64,000 bases of DNA from Diplocarpon mali. Its lineage: Eukaryota; Ascomycota; Leotiomycetes; Helotiales; Drepanopezizaceae. The notes under the pieces were generated by a model that did not search any database, was not told where the DNA came from, and saw only the letters and a program-made list of their open reading frames with translations. Of this stretch, positions 32,934-46,830 are shown piece by piece. Positions within the stretch are counted from its first letter, which is position 1. Every line of letters starts with the position of its first letter. Location: assembly GCA_024741835.1 (NCBI GenBank), contig JAENRP010000110.1, positions 62,001 through 126,000 of the forward strand, read 5' to 3'. The position numbers were made by a program, and so were the translations under genes.

Positions 32934-35567
32934 GGTCGCGTAGTATTGGGTTGAGGAGCGAGAATCTTCTGGTCTTGTTGTGCTGCAGTGCGAGAGCTGT
33001 GTTTGGCAAGGCGCAAGAGTTTTGTATGTAGTCTGCCTTGAGACAAGAAGCGTGTGGTGTTGATACTGCTACCTCTGAATGACGACAGCTGTACCAGGAG
33101 ACCGCTGGAAGTGTAATGGAGGTGATTGAAACAGAACAGATTGGGCTGCCAGAACTCGTCTCGGCCTAAGGGAGAGTGCGATCTAAAACAATGGGCAGAT
33201 AGGCAGATGAAGGAGAATGTAACGGGAGGGCAGCGAAGATATACCACGCTGCGATATAACTAAGGAAGAGAGAGGAAGAAGGGAGAAAGAAATGAAGCTG
33301 GCTGAAGACAACCCGTTCCCGGCGTTAGCGGCAGGGACTTGCTCACCTCTCGATGTATTACGCCTGCGCGGACGGACTTGAGGATTCGTAATATCTACCT
33401 TGATTTCCGTGTATTCCTTATTCACCTCCTCCTCCTCCTCCTCCTCGGCCGAATGTCCATCGTCACGTTTCGCCAGTGCTCGGCTTTCCTGGAGAGCGTG
33501 TTAGATTGGATGTTGCGATTCCGAACGGGATTCCGTGATCTGGAGGCTCTTTGCCCGAAGCAGCGCTAGCGTCGTTCATGCCCGCCAAGAGCCTCTCCAC
33601 TCCACCCCGCTCCGCTCCGCTCCGGTCCATCCCGCTCCACTCCCTAAAAGTCTAACTTCAAAAACACGCTCTCAACCTCACATCTGGATTTCGCCGCACC
33701 CGCATCCGCATCTGAAAATGCCTTCATCTTCGAGACTCCGGTGACTCCCGCCCCGCCGAGTGTCGAGTGCGAGATTCCTGACTGGAGAGGCGGCCGTGAT
33801 GTTATTCGAGGCCGCGCGCAGCCCGAGATGCGATGTCATGCAACGCGATGCGACGCAATGCAATGCGATGCCATGCTATGCTGTGCTGTGCCATGTGACG
33901 CAAATAAGGTTGGCTCGTGATCTGTAACCTCGTTTTGCGCTCGCGGGGCAGTCGGTCACGTTACTCGCCTATCTCCGAGACGACTCGTGTCGTCGGTTGT
34001 TGACTCCGATAGACGACCTGCTGTGATGCTTTTCCTGATTATATATCGCCCCTTTTCCACCATCACGATCCACCATCTGGTCAATGAAGAAATATGCCAC
34101 GCAGCAATTAGCCTCGCATCACCACAACCAAAAAACCTTTACCCTTCTCTTCCTCGCCGCCAACCAGAGCCAAGCCTATGCTGCCCTAACCATCGCGGCA
34201 TGACACTATGCGGCGATGCCCTCGAGGATTGTTCGATTCCCCAGCTTTGGGAACCTCTGCTAGTACTTTGCAGAGCGGCGTTTCCTAAAGACACGATACG
34301 TTGTATTGTACTAGACTATTGTACACTGCAGCCCGAGCGTCCCCTGCAAGTATACAGTTCTTGTGACTAAACTCCTCACTGGCAAAGAGTGTTTTAGGAT
34401 GTTTCCTTTCCAGCTATCACATTCTCACCTACTGGATTTCGATTCATCGCAAGTCCAGAGCGCAAAAGAACATCGTAAAGTGTTTCAGTCGGTAACTTTC
34501 TAGTACTTCATATTATGGTTGTCGCGCCAAGGATCGAGATTCCCTCAAGTGGCGAGTCTCAAAGTCGGAATTGACTCCAAGATAGATATTAGGGCCTCCT
34601 TGGTAATAGAGCTGCAAGCCATAGCATTTATATTCAGATTCGGTTGTATCTCGGCTGGCTCTAAAGATCGTTTCGCAGCAAGCTCGAAATGATTCATTTT
34701 CAAGGAAGAACAACCTTGGAATGGTAAACTTTGAAAATCCAGGTCTGAGATATTTACGCCCTGCTTTTGCACTTCAAGATCAGAGATCTCGATTCTCTCT
34801 CGCGACATGTAACGCAACAAATATCACGTCCCTTCCAACCGTAAAAAGTGTAAACTTATCCAAACCTCCATACACCGCACTCGCCAAAGCCCAAAGAAAG
34901 ACTATGGTGCGTAAAACTGCAAATAACAAGTCACGTCTTCTGAAGATCTAGGCGCCTCTTGACGCGTGCATGTATGTTTAGTGTACTGTGTACTACTCAA
35001 GCAGATACACCTAGGCTGGTCAAATATTTCTGCTTTTCATCACTTGATCCGAGAAACAAGTCCTCGGCCTGCTTTTCTCCATTCATCCGTGCAGATCTGC
35101 GCCGCGGCGCATCCTGAGCTGCAGCTGATGGATTGATGGATGCGATTAGAAGCAAGATAGACAGGTAGTTGTGGCCGATCAGTCTCTAGTCTCGCGCGTA
35201 TTTGAAGTCGAGCCTGAGAGGTAAAGCCAGTCAGAACCGACAAATAAGGGTTGAGGGCCAAATGCTAGGATTCCTGACAGGAAAACCATATTACTCGAAG
35301 TTGATAAATTCTCCAAGTTATGACGGACACATTAACGATACCGATAACAAATGTCGGCTTATTGATGATGGAAAGGCTAAAGACAGTTATCCCCTCGATA
35401 CCTCTAGTCAGTGATAGAGAAGACTCGCTTAGTCATACATGCTAAATTGATACGCGTCTCGCGAAGAAAGCCGTCACGTCGCGTGTGCACCAAGGTCTCC
35501 GCCATTGTTTGAACTCTCTAGGTGTCGTGCTCGATAACGCAACATTCCTAGCTGTCCCAAATTCACC
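32934..35567. other. 2.6-kb interval between choline sulfatase and polymerase delta genes
   Basis: Divergent upstream region of two genes. Simple motifs include (CTC)n near 33,427-33,446, repeated CCGCTC words near 33,605-33,635, and an ATGC-type simple sequence at about 33,825-33,895. Small frames at 33,987-34,370 (plus) and 34,513-34,820 (minus) have no recognised motif; the latter looks mildly protein-like and could be a gene remnant. From 34,380 to 35,400 the DNA is AT-rich. Confidence 0.45.
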
Positions 35568-38500
35568 ATGGCGCCCTCGAGACTTCCGCAAAAGAGAATT
35601 CTCGGCGATTCGACCAGCACTCGACGAAACATCCCCTCCTCTCCTGCATCTGCTAAAAAGCGCAAACTTGAACAGGCAGAACCGACGTCGTCGCCCGCAG
35701 CAAGATTCAAGAGCTCTCAGAATGGTCCTAGGGGTAAGGTTGGCTCTAGCCAGCCCAGTCAGTTCGAGTCCGAGGTATTGGAGAAGATGACGCAGGACAT
35801 GGTCGGCTTGAAGAAGAATAATTCCGAGAGAGATCAACACTGGGCGAGGCCAAGTCTGGCAGACTTCAAGGAAGGCAAAGACAACCTCATATTTCAGCAG
35901 ATTGAATGCGAAGAGGGCACGCTGCATGGGGGAAATGCTACGGTGAAGCTGTTTGGCGTTACGGAGGTAAGCATGGCGAGCTATCAAGATGCCCCTCACT
36001 GACCGAAATGCAGACTGGCCACTCTATAATGCTTCATGTCACAGACTTCCTGCATTACCTATACGTTGCTGCGCCCATCAACTTCACCCAGCGCGAATGC
36101 GAAGGGTTCAAAACGTACCTCGACTCGCAACTTTCGTCGCATCAGCCGGCCATCCACTCCGTTCAGATTGTCTTGCGGGAGAACCTCTACGGGTTTCAAG
36201 GAAACCAACAGAACCCATACATCAAAATTACGGTTACTGATCCGAAATTCATCAACAAGGTCCGAAGCACGATTGAAGGAGGGACCGCCAATTACAAGGG
36301 CATGTGGAAAGGATCCGGCGACGGTGGAATTTTGACATTCGACAGCATTGCATATGTCTTACGATTCATGATCGACTGCAAGGTCAGTCTCCGTAGTACC
36401 AGCTATGAGTACTTTCTGATGTGATGCAGATTTTGGGTATGTCATGGGTGGAGGTTGCAGCAGAGCACTACACAATGATCCCAGACCATGAGCGCCATTC
36501 AAATTGCCAAATCGAAGCGTGGGTTTCATATCGTGATTTGATAGCGCATAAGCCAGACGGAGAATGGGCGAAGATGGCCCCTCTCCGAATTCTCTCTTTC
36601 GATATCGAGTGCGCTGGCCGTAAAGGTATTTTTCCAGAAGCAAATCACGATCCTGTCATCCAGATAGCCAATGTTGTCACGAGATACGGAGAGAAAAAAC
36701 CATTTGTGCGCAATGTTTTCTGTTTGGATAATACGAGTTCGATTGTCAATACACAGCTTTTGGAGTTTGATAGCGAGGAGAAAATGTTGATGAAATGGAG
36801 GGACTTCTTGGAGGAGGTAGATCCGGATATCATCATCGGTTATAACATTTGCAACTTCGACTTCCCATATCTGCTTGATCGAGCCAAGCACTTGAAAGTC
36901 AAGGAATTTGACAAATGGACCAGACTGAACAGCGTACGGTCCGCTTCAAAAGACACGAACTTTTCTAGCAAGCAGATGGGGAATCGGGATACCAAAGCAA
37001 CTAACACGAATGGCCGGCTTCAATTAGATCTGCTGCAACTCGTTCAAAGAGACCACCAACTGCGAAGTTACACTCTGAATTCAGTCTGTGCTCAATTCCT
37101 AGGAGAGCAGAAAGAAGATGTCCACCACACCATGATCACCGAACTGTTCAATGGTACCCCTGAGTCGCGGCGACGTTTGGCCGTGTACTGCTTAAAGGAT
37201 GCGTATCTTCCACAGCGATTGATGGACAAGCTATCTTGTCTTGAAAACTACACAGAAATGGCTAGGGTCACCGGTGTGCCGTTCAATTATCTTCTCTCCC
37301 GCGGCCAACAGGTCAAATTCGTCAGTCAATTGTTCCGAAAGGCGTTGGAGCAAAAATTAGTTATACCAAACCTCCGAAGCGATGCCACAGATGAACAATA
37401 CGAGGGAGCTACAGTCATCGAGCCGACTAGAGGTTACTACAATGTTCCGATCGCGACTCTCGATTTTGCCTCCTTGTATCCTAGTATCATCCAAGCGCAC
37501 AATCTCTGCTACACCACTCTTCTCAACAAGAATGCTGTGGAAAAGCTGAACTTGGTGAAGGATGTGGACTATATTGTTACTCCCAACAATGACATGTTCT
37601 GTACGACGAAGCAACGGAAGGGACTCTTGGCTCAGATTCTGGAAGAATTGCTTACTGCCAGGAAGCAGGCCAAGCGAGAACTTGCCGTCGAGACAGATCC
37701 GTTCAAGAAGGCTGTGCTTAATGGTCGACAACTGGCTTTAAAGATTAGTGCCAACAGTGTATACGGTCTGACAGGAGCGACGGTTGGAAAGCTCCCTTGT
37801 CTTGCTATTGCCAGTAGTACCACGAGTTATGGTCGACAAATGATTGAAAAGACGAAGGAAGAGGTTGAGGAGAAGTACACAATCGCAAATGGTTACACCC
37901 ATGATGCCCAAGTCATTTATGGAGATACTGATTCGGTCATGGTAAAGTTCGGATGCAAGGATCTGCCAACTGCGATGAAGCTTGGAGAAGAGGCTGCAGC
38001 GTACGTCTCGTCCAAGTTTATCAAGCCCATCAAGCTTGAGTTTGAAAAGGTGTACTTCCCATATCTTCTAATCAACAAGAAGCGCTATGCTGGTTTGTAC
38101 TGGACGAATCCAGACAAGTACGATAAGATGGATACAAAAGGAATCGAGACAGTACGCCGAGATAACTGCCGGTTGGTACAAAATGTCATCGAGACTGTAC
38201 TGCGCATGATTTTGATCGATCGAGACGTGCAGGGTGCTCAGGAGTACGTCTCATTCCCACTCCAATACTGGCTTCACTGACAGAACTTAGCTATGTAAAG
38301 GACACGATTTCGGATCTTCTACAAAACAAGATCGACATGTCTAAGCTAGTCATCACTAAGGCACTAGCGAAAGCAGACTACACGGCAAAACAAGCTCACG
38401 TCGAGCTTGCAGAACGGATGAAGAAGCGCGACGCGGGCTCGGCCCCGACCCTCGGAGACCGAGTAGCCTACGTGATCATCAAAGGCTCAGCAGGTGCCAA

Positions 38501-39029
38501 AAATTTCGAGCGATCTGAAGACCCTATATTCGTCCTCGAAAATAACATTCCCATCGACACGAAGTACTACCTTGACAATCAGCTCGCAAAGCCTCTCGGC
38601 CGTATCTTTGAGCCTATCCTCGGCGAGACAAAGGCCAACAGTCTGCTTGCGGGTGATCACACACGCTCGATATCTGTCGCTGCGCCTTCTATCGGCGGAC
38701 TCATGAAATTCGCCAAAAAAACCTTTACGTGTATGGGCTGTAAGAAGCCGCTGGTTGGCAAAGGGGAGATCGGCGGAGCGGTGTGCTCGGATTGCGCGCC
38801 AAGAGTTGGAGAGCTGTATCAGAAGACCTTGAGCAAAGTGAGTGATCTAGAAGTTAGGTTTGGGCGCCTGTGGACGCAGTGTCAGAGATGTCAGGGGAGT
38901 ATGCATTGCGAGGTTATCTGTTCGAGTAAAGATTGTCCCATTTTCTATATGCGGATGAAGGCCAAGAAGGATGTGGAGGATGCGGGGAAGGAGTTGGTTC
39001 GGTTTGATAGAGATGCTGCTGCTTGGTAA
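35568..39029 (+). CDS. POL3: DNA polymerase delta catalytic subunit
   Basis: A complete 1,106-residue family B replicative polymerase, the lagging-strand enzyme with proofreading. Exons are 35568-35966, 36014-36382, 36430-38243 and 38291-39029; all three introns are GT-AG and exactly 47 nt. The exonuclease sites are [12 protein letters not shown] (D314, E316), [12 protein letters not shown] (D400) and YCLKDAYLP (D513). Polymerase motif A is [10 protein letters not shown] (601-610), motif B covers [18 protein letters not shown] (about 689-706), and motif C is YGDTDS (753-758), with KKRYAG downstream. The C-terminus has CysA (C1008, C1011, C1026, C1029; PCNA-binding zinc module) and CysB (C1058, C1061, C1071, C1076), the [4Fe-4S] site that holds the B subunit. 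All catalytic residues are present. The N-terminus is short and basic (KKRKLEQ), fitting a nuclear signal. Length agrees with yeast (1,097). Confidence 0.98.
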
Positions 39030-42000
39030 TGTTTCCTGTCTTGTTTGTCTTGGGCGTCACGATATGGAGAGAGATGTACGGCATCAACGCCGTCTGCAAT
39101 CAAAATGCGTGTATGGCATGGCGTTTGGATGGGCCTTCACGGGAGGTTCAAAGCATTACAAGTACTTTTGTGTAAGATCTTCGTGTGGGTACGAATCGTT
39201 CATGAGTATATCCAATTGTCAAATCCATAGTATAAAAATCTCATTCTCACCGTATGTGATTCCAGAGATCCTCTATACCTACCACCACATGCCGAAATCT
39301 CGTAACCTCTACCCACAATCCACCGCACGATCTCGATAAATGGCCAAGCCGAATTGAATCCTCTAATGGCTGACGGGAACAAAAATTTCTCTGCCTTTGA
39401 GAAATAGTACAGTAAGTAATTTTTCAATATTGGCAGAAAAATGAAAAGGGTAAGTGTTTATCTGGATAAGGATTAGTCTTTTTAGGTCTTGGCATTATCC
39501 TAAATCTGTTCGAGATCCCACCGTACAAATAGAATAGAGTGGAATGGAACCTATTTCAGAGTAACAGTAATACTGCTTGTGTAATATACTAGTCCGGATC
39601 GAATCAGTAAAATCAAACATTGTTTAAAATCCCTGGCTTAAAGAAGCAATCCTGGGTTGCGGGATTAAGGCGGAAGTTTGTCTTGATGTAGGTGTCTAAG
39701 TTGCTGGAAGAAGCTCGGAATTAGATATGAATTGTATCTAGACGTGGATTTGAGTTTTACTTTGTAAGCAGACATACATTCTGGAAAGGCAGTAGATCAA
39801 TATAAACCAGAAATCAGAATAACGGTTCCATAGCCGGTCTTGAAAAGTTTCAATACCCAATACAATACAATAGGCAGTCAGCCATGCTATGACACTACCA
39901 GTCAAACGCAGAAAGGGGAATCGAGTAGGGCAAGGGAGGAGAAGCGTATCTGGTGCGCAAGCTACTGAGCAGCACGGCAATATAGCCTCTTTTTATTCGC
40001 ATTTACGCCTGTCAATAGTCTAATTTGCAGACATAGGTACAAAGTCTTGCCCTTAACATCGAGATCTCAAGGTGATTGCAGGAAAGGAAGTTACATGAAT
40101 CCGCACTATTGACACCGCTTTAGCGAGTGGGCGTTGAATTAGAGTAGAGAGGGGTTCTGTAATTGTACTACTAGTCAATCTAGGCCTGCGAGCTCAGGTT
40201 GTTTGCGAGGCGTTTATGGAGGAGTGCGCTGATGCGCGTTTGCCGGGAGAGGCGCCTGTGTTCTGGCATGTTGTCTTAGATCTGCATTCTGTACATGATT
40301 CTGGGCAGGCTCGAAATGGATCTTTGGTGAAATTCCTGGTGGTGCAGTCTTCATGAATAGAGATAACGTTGGTACTAGGCTTTACGAGGGAGGGATTGCT
40401 ATTTGGGCCAGAGGCACGTGTTTTGTATGATTTCAACTTGTGAAATGTTTGCACGGATTTCGCTTTATAGTTGTGACTCAAGAGGGATCTAGGCCACTCT
40501 GTCTGCATATATGTCTTGCGATCTACCGTGGTTGGGCCGATTTGCGGTATAGCACTGGCGATAAGAATCTGGCTATCTTTGGAGTTCTTTGTTGACATGC
40601 CTAAGCGAGCTCTTACGAGCAGGCAGCGCTTCAATCCCTTAGTCTCACGATTACTTCTCGTATTTGATTCCACCACATTGTGCTTCAAAATGAATCCTTG
40701 GTGAATCTCCAGCACCAATATCAAACATAAGTTTTTCCTACCTTGACATCGAATGCTCTCGCCCGCACCGATATCCCTACGCCCAAAACCCCAGTCGACC
40801 CACCCAAGGGAAAAAGCAACACACCCCGGCTTTCCGATCTCGAACGCTCCCTCCTAGCTGCGTCAGTGGCGGCGGAGGTGGACGGGCTGGTGATACTAGC
40901 TAAATATGGGCATGAGGTTGTGAAGGATCGGACAATCGAGCTACCGTGTAAGGAGGAGTATCTGGGGATGAGTGGAGAGGAGTTGAATGCGCTTGTCAAG
41001 GAAGATCCTATTTTGAAAGGATTGAGGGAGAAGGGATTATGATTATGGAAGACGTGGGAGGGTGAGAGAGTGGAGAGTGGAACAGAGGTGTCAGTAGAAG
41101 GCGTGTTATTAGGGAAAGTCACATGCTTCGACAGAACATCGTGAACATTCCTACCGCAGTCTTAATTTGCTAATAATATGGCTTCTTGATGTGAATCTAG
41201 GTGATGGATACAGATATATCTCTGTAAAGTGGCTTTGCCATCACCGGCAACGCAACTCCCAACCTTGGTGACAGTAAATGAGGTATTTATTTAATGCAAT
41301 ACAACGGAGACTTGGAATCGGTAGATTGTGCTCGGGGTTAAATTCGGTGTCTTTTAGGGTGACAAAGATGTCTACTAGTAACAGCGTCAAGTGACGCATT
41401 CTAGCCGGGATTTAGTGGAAGTTGGTCTGCGCGCTTGCTCAAACTTAACAGTAGATGTGTAACATCACTGAGCACAACCACACCCACAGCTTGTAATTCA
41501 TAAAACGTGAGATTCTAGCTAGAAAATCAGATCTTAAATCTCAATTGTTCATCATGGAAATCCAAAGCCTCTACACCACTCAGCACATATGAGAACAGCC
41601 TTGAGCAAACTCTATTTCCATTATGGGCAACGAAAAGAAATCCTGCGTAAGAGCCACACATCCGGTGAGCGAAGGCAGGGGACCATTGCCATAACCCCTA
41701 TGCATTCTTTACATCATCGCCTTTACCTCCACAATCGCGACCATAATATATATCCCGTCCAGGAAAGGAATTTTGCCCACCCGGGCACCATCTGTAGTGG
41801 AAAGTTCTCTCGCTACAGAGCTAGTATTTTTTGGAAGTCTGTACCATAGTTTCAATGACAATGAAAATCTAGCGCCAGAATTTCCAGAAAGTTAGAAAGA
41901 GGCGTCGGATCGCGCTTTCGAGTCGCATTCCAGAGTCTTCAGGAGCCTGCTGCCGAGATATGGACAGCAATAAGACATCATTAGCAAAAACAGAGTTTTG

Positions 42001-43246
42001 TACAGTTTATGCAGTATCCAGCATGTGCGAAACCCTGAAGGCTTTCAATCACGTTATTTCAGGCACGGACAATCAGCGATTGGTCACAGCATGGCATACG
42101 CTCCTGATTATACATGCCTGGATACACTCAGTTGACGGGTCCCAGCATTGCTTATGATGATGTCTGAGGGTGGCTATGATAGCCTTAATTTTCCCACTGG
42201 GTAGGTATTTGACATGGATTGCGAGGATGGCCAGAGCTTCCGATCAAACAAGGCACCGTTATCACACTGTCAGCGAAGAGAGAGTGCCTAGCACCAAGGA
42301 TGAATGGATCAAGGTATTGCTGGACTCAGCAAGACCGGCTAAAGAGAAAGACGATGTCGTGTGACAGAGAAGTCTGTAACTAAATAGAGATTGGAATGAC
42401 CTCAGGTTGGCTTTGATAATAGATGAGGGTTTCTAACGCAGCCGGTGTTGGGTGCGGATGTTTCTAGCTTGAGAAAAGAAACACCTGGCAAAGGTAGCTG
42501 GTTGAACAGTGCAAGAAAAGCAACTGTTCACGGATCATAGGCTCTAGAAGAGTTAAACAGCTTCAATTCTAGCTACTGGGGCTACATGCCATAGCTCAGT
42601 ACATTTAGTTCAACGGATTGCACCCTGAGTAGTACACATCAATTGTCTCTATTAAATCCTCACCGCAGCACGTCCTTCACCCCAGTCCGTTCAAACTGTC
42701 CAGAAAACCTCCAAGTTTTACTCTTCATATCGAAATCAGGGCTGGTATTCTTCTCTCGTCGTCAAATCCTTCATACAGGATATCAAGGCGCTGCTGGCGA
42801 AGATTTGTGCCATCCAGCTAGCCCTAAAATGCCTGCCATTCTGATGTCTCGCTTCCCGTCAGTTTCTGTATATCATGCACGGTATATGAATATAGCTAGG
42901 TGATTTGTTAGCCTGAAACCACCATCGATCCCTCGAGCTTCAGATTATTTGGTCTTATACTTGTGTCTGTGCCGAGAGTATGTTGCCTTTGGGTGTCGTT
43001 CAAGAACCGCACCCTCGAATACTGACGCCTAAGACCTTGCGACGGCCAATCTCAGGATAAGTGCATGTCACTAAAACTCGAAGTAGCCTTGACAAGGATT
43101 TCCACTCCGTCGAGTCTTACTCCAGGGTGACGATGGCCAAGTGAGCTTGCGCTGTCGTCGGTTGAGGTTTAAGATTTAGATTGCAGCATTGCGTCGCGGC
43201 AAGGGGAGTCGGGGTCCATGTACGAAATACCATTCTGCCGGGCGGA
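39030..43246. other. 4.2-kb AT-rich interval with gene fragments
   Basis: Between polymerase delta and the Gypsy element I find only weak signals: an uninterrupted 176-codon minus frame at 40,194-40,724, a protein-like plus frame at 40,201-40,353, the hypothetical frame at 40,743-41,042, and two short plus frames at 41,960-42,154 and 42,170-42,364 whose second member ends in a charged tail. None starts and ends convincingly. The whole may be one or more decayed genes. Confidence 0.4.
40743..41042 (+). CDS. Hypothetical protein or gene fragment
   Basis: A 99-codon frame with protein-like composition. The N-terminal part is Pro/Lys-rich and the C-terminal part a likely helical domain (DLERSLLAASVAAEVDG, EEYLGMSGEELNALVKED). 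It lacks a proper ATG at its start; the first base triplet is TTG, so an upstream exon or loss of the 5' end is needed. I recognise no family. A 133-codon frame on the opposite strand looks like its shadow. It lies in AT-rich DNA upstream of the Gypsy element. Confidence 0.3.
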   Translation: MTSNALARTDIPTPKTPVDPPKGKSNTPRLSDLERSLLAASVAAEVDGLVILAKYGHEVVKDRTIELPCKEEYLGMSGEELNALVKEDPILKGLREKGL

Positions 43247-43251
43247 GGGGG

Positions 43252-43386
43252 AAATAACTGATGTGACAGGGAGTTGTATTAGACTCGGAGGAGTAACCTC
43301 CGAGAGAAGATATTTATAGTACATCTAGGTGCCTAAGGCACCCTAAGTGCTAACTAATACCACCCTTTCCATTCCAGAAGGTGTTT
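43252..43386 (-). repeat. 3' LTR of the Gypsy element
   Basis: 135 bp, identical in length to the partner LTR. On the minus strand it contains the TATA-like core CTATAAATA. It differs from the partner at 11 sites, all transitions. Confidence 0.93.
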
Positions 43387-45974
43387 ACTCCCTATAGCAC
43401 GCACAAAGCCCCCTAAGTGGTACAGTGCCAGATATCCTACCACTCTAGTAAGAAAACAGTTATATAATAAAACAAGCAACGGCTACTAGACCGGTTATAA
43501 CCTACGCTCTACTCTAGACTAGGTATATCAGAGCTCCAACTTAGGTAATACCTAGCGTAGAAAGCGAATAAGAAAGCCGCTTATAACATCTGTTTATCTC
43601 CCGCTTATACAACGCCTTATAGACAGTAGGGTCCTAAAACTCCACTAGCATTATCAACTAACGATAGAAAATCAAGGATAACTTATAAGAAATCGTATCT
43701 TATAATAGGTTGGCAGTAATCGACTTGCAGAAGTCGTGCTATCGATATAAGGAAGGCATCCGGAATCGAGACGTATAGCGGTCTAAGTGCAATGGGCGCC
43801 AGCAATCGTACGTACTGCCTTTAGTAGTTTAAACGCCGCATTACTAAGTCGGATATTCTAGAAAACAGGAAGCTCCTATTTAGCAGACGTAACTAAGTGG
43901 CCTTCTCGTAATCTAAAAGCTTTTAAGTGGTCGCTATAAAAATGACTACGTATAGCAGTACCATCGATCTGGCGGAGAGTATAAGACTTCCCTATCTCGC
44001 CAGTATGGCCGACAATGACAAAAGGGCCGCGCTACGTAGGTCTTAGCTTTTTGCCGGATTATCTCTCATCGAATAGCATAACCAATTAGCTAAGGGTTAA
44101 TATCTTATTAAGATAAACTCCTAGATTATAACGCTCCTTTATACGCTAGTAAGTAGAATCAGATCTAGTATCAACGATCTCTTAAACTTCCTATCTTCTA
44201 ACTATATAATTAACCATAAGATCAGTATAGTCAGCGTGATCAGGCAATGTACCCTCGATTCCAAGGTTTAGGCAACTTATCAGGGCCGCTAATAATTGTC
44301 GATAATACATTGGAAATTGCTAGCTAACTATATCAGAGCCATCGAAGCTAAGTAAGATCTCAAATAGACTATAGCTAAGATAGGCGATATAGCGGTTATT
44401 AAAGTCGTATAGAGCTCAATTAAGCCACTCCAGCCAGAGCTATAGTATAGGGCACGTCTTCTTAAGGATACATTAGAACACGTCCACTGCCTTCTCAATC
44501 ATCCCTATAGCTTTCTTTGCTCCCGATAGTAACATAGTCCAAACTATGCCTTAACCTCTTACCCACTCAGTAACCTCTGCACTAAAATAAGGTCCTGGAT
44601 TAGTATATATGCCAACTAGAACGCCATATACACTAAATATATCAAATAAGAAGGAGATAACTGCAGCTAAGTCATTAGTATCAAACGCTCAAGCCTACGC
44701 ATAATAGGAGAAGTAGTTAATAACTAATAGAATCTAACGAACTTTATTAGGTCGCTTAAAATCTAAAAAGGGGCTAATCCAATCAGCACTAAGTAGCTCT
44801 ATAATACTAGAAACTGCGACTTTAGTAAGAGTCTGGGTTCGCCGAGCGGTACTATGCTAGGCATAGCGCAAACAACCTAAGATATAATCTCTCGTATCTT
44901 TCGCTATCCTAAGCCAATAGACATCCATTATCTTGCGTATTATAATAGCAGCCTAGAAGTGACCTCTATTATCGTAAGCAGCTATTAGAACAGTTGGCAC
45001 CTCGCTAGGTAGAATATATCGCTTTATCGTACCTTAGATCTAAATATATAGAACGCCTTGAGAATTGGTACTATACTAATCCAGCTTCTTATAAAAGGCA
45101 GCTCTCTAAGTCTTTATAACGCACTACTCTAGGTACTCGGACGAGATAAGGAAGCTAGCGATTTTAGAGTACCACTCATAGGCGCAGTACTTCGCTTATG
45201 GCAATTGACCTCGTCGGACTCCTTCTAAAGCAAAAGACCTTAAGATAGTTAGGAAATGCTTAGACTTAAACCGCTCAATACACATAGGGTCGGCTTAGCG
45301 CAATCTAGCGATAAAGGACGATACTTCTAGTAAGACTATCAGAGACTCCCTTAGTATTATACAATATAGCTCCTCCTTATAAAGTGGATTCCCAATTTGT
45401 CTAATCAGCTCTTTATAACCACCTTTTCCTTCCTTCCAGACCTATTCTAGTTTAATGCTAGATATATCAAAATGGCCGAAATCGTTAAGGTATTCAGAAT
45501 CTCCGCCCGGATCGGGAAAAATGGTTCGAGAGAGGGCGTCGGCCACCTTATTCCTAGAACCTAGAATCCAACGTATCTCGATGTTCAATTAGTATAGTTC
45601 GGAGGCCTATCTCGCGTAGATGCCTTCGATACTCGACAATTTTAGGAAATAAGTCAGAGGTTGATAGTCAGTGAACACAGTCGCTGTAGTTAGTCCTCGA
45701 AGCATATAATCGAACTTCCGGCTAAACTCCACAATAGCACACAATTCGCGCTTATACGTTCTATAGTTGCATTGCAACTTCGTAAATGTAAAGGCGTTAT
45801 ATAAAATAGCTACCTTAACTCTATCTCGCTTCTAGGTAATGCAATAGCCTGCTCTATATTTGCTTATATTAGAGTAGAAGTATACAGCCGATTCGCCGCC
45901 ATCCTATCTATGCATATCTAGGACGTCAGAGCACTTTTCGCGTAATATCTCAAAGGATACCTACTCAGCCTTGC

Positions 45975-46830
45975 CCTATCTCCAGTTGACGTTCCTAGTT
46001 AATTATAATAGTAGCAGCTTGATCTTTGCAAAATTCTTAATAAAGCGCCGTATAATTCCGATCGCTCTAATGAATTCGCAAACCTAAGTAGCAGACTTAG
46101 GTACTAGCCATATCCGGATCTTATTCAATCGTTCCAATTTCATTGCAATCAGACCTCCTAACTTATAAGTAACGCCTAACGCAATAACTTCATTTATAAA
46201 CAGCTCTATTTTCTTAAAAGACAATCGCATATAAGCCTAAGCTATTCTCGGAAATAGTTCATCTACTATAAAGCAATAGCCTTCCTTAAAGTCCTAGCAG
46301 CCGCTAAAGATATTATCAATATAGAAACCGCACTTTAGGAGTGAGTTCTTATTATAAGCGACAATTACCAATGGTCAGCCGGCGAAATCGTCCTACCCTA
46401 GATCTAATAGTAGTATTTGGCCTAGTATAACATATATTAGTTCAGTTATACTATAGCCAAAGGTTATCGATCCCTATAGCATTCTAATCTATTAGAGCTA
46501 GCCGATGCCAGATATTGTAAATGCGAAGTAATAGCGATCTGCTAAATAAACTAGCACACATTAGTATGCGTTCTTAAGATCGAATTTAAGGAATAGCTTA
46601 TGCGTAAAATAGCCTAAGTAGTCATACAGCTTCGTAGATAGCTCTATATAACAACCAGGCATTTTCTCAATCACATTACTATAGTTAAAGGTAATTCGAG
46701 GTTCGTCCTATAGTTGCGGGTTCTCGACCTTATTAACGACAACAGCTTATGCGTTCCAGTCAGACAGTTGGCTATTGGCTACCATCGTACGTTCGTAGAA
46801 GCCGCAACTCAATCCTTTATTAATATGTTA
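45975..46830 (-). pseudogene. Gypsy reverse transcriptase, mutated
   Basis: On the minus strand, fragments such as LSDWNA, DEPRITFNYSNV, GCYIELSTKLYDYL, KFDLKNAY and RLSFKKIELFINEVIALGV are recognisable as a fungal Gypsy reverse transcriptase running into the connection domain. The active-site strand reads YIDN (about 46,312-46,326) where YxDD is required; the change fits a G-to-A transition. Several in-frame stops are present. Confidence 0.88.
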
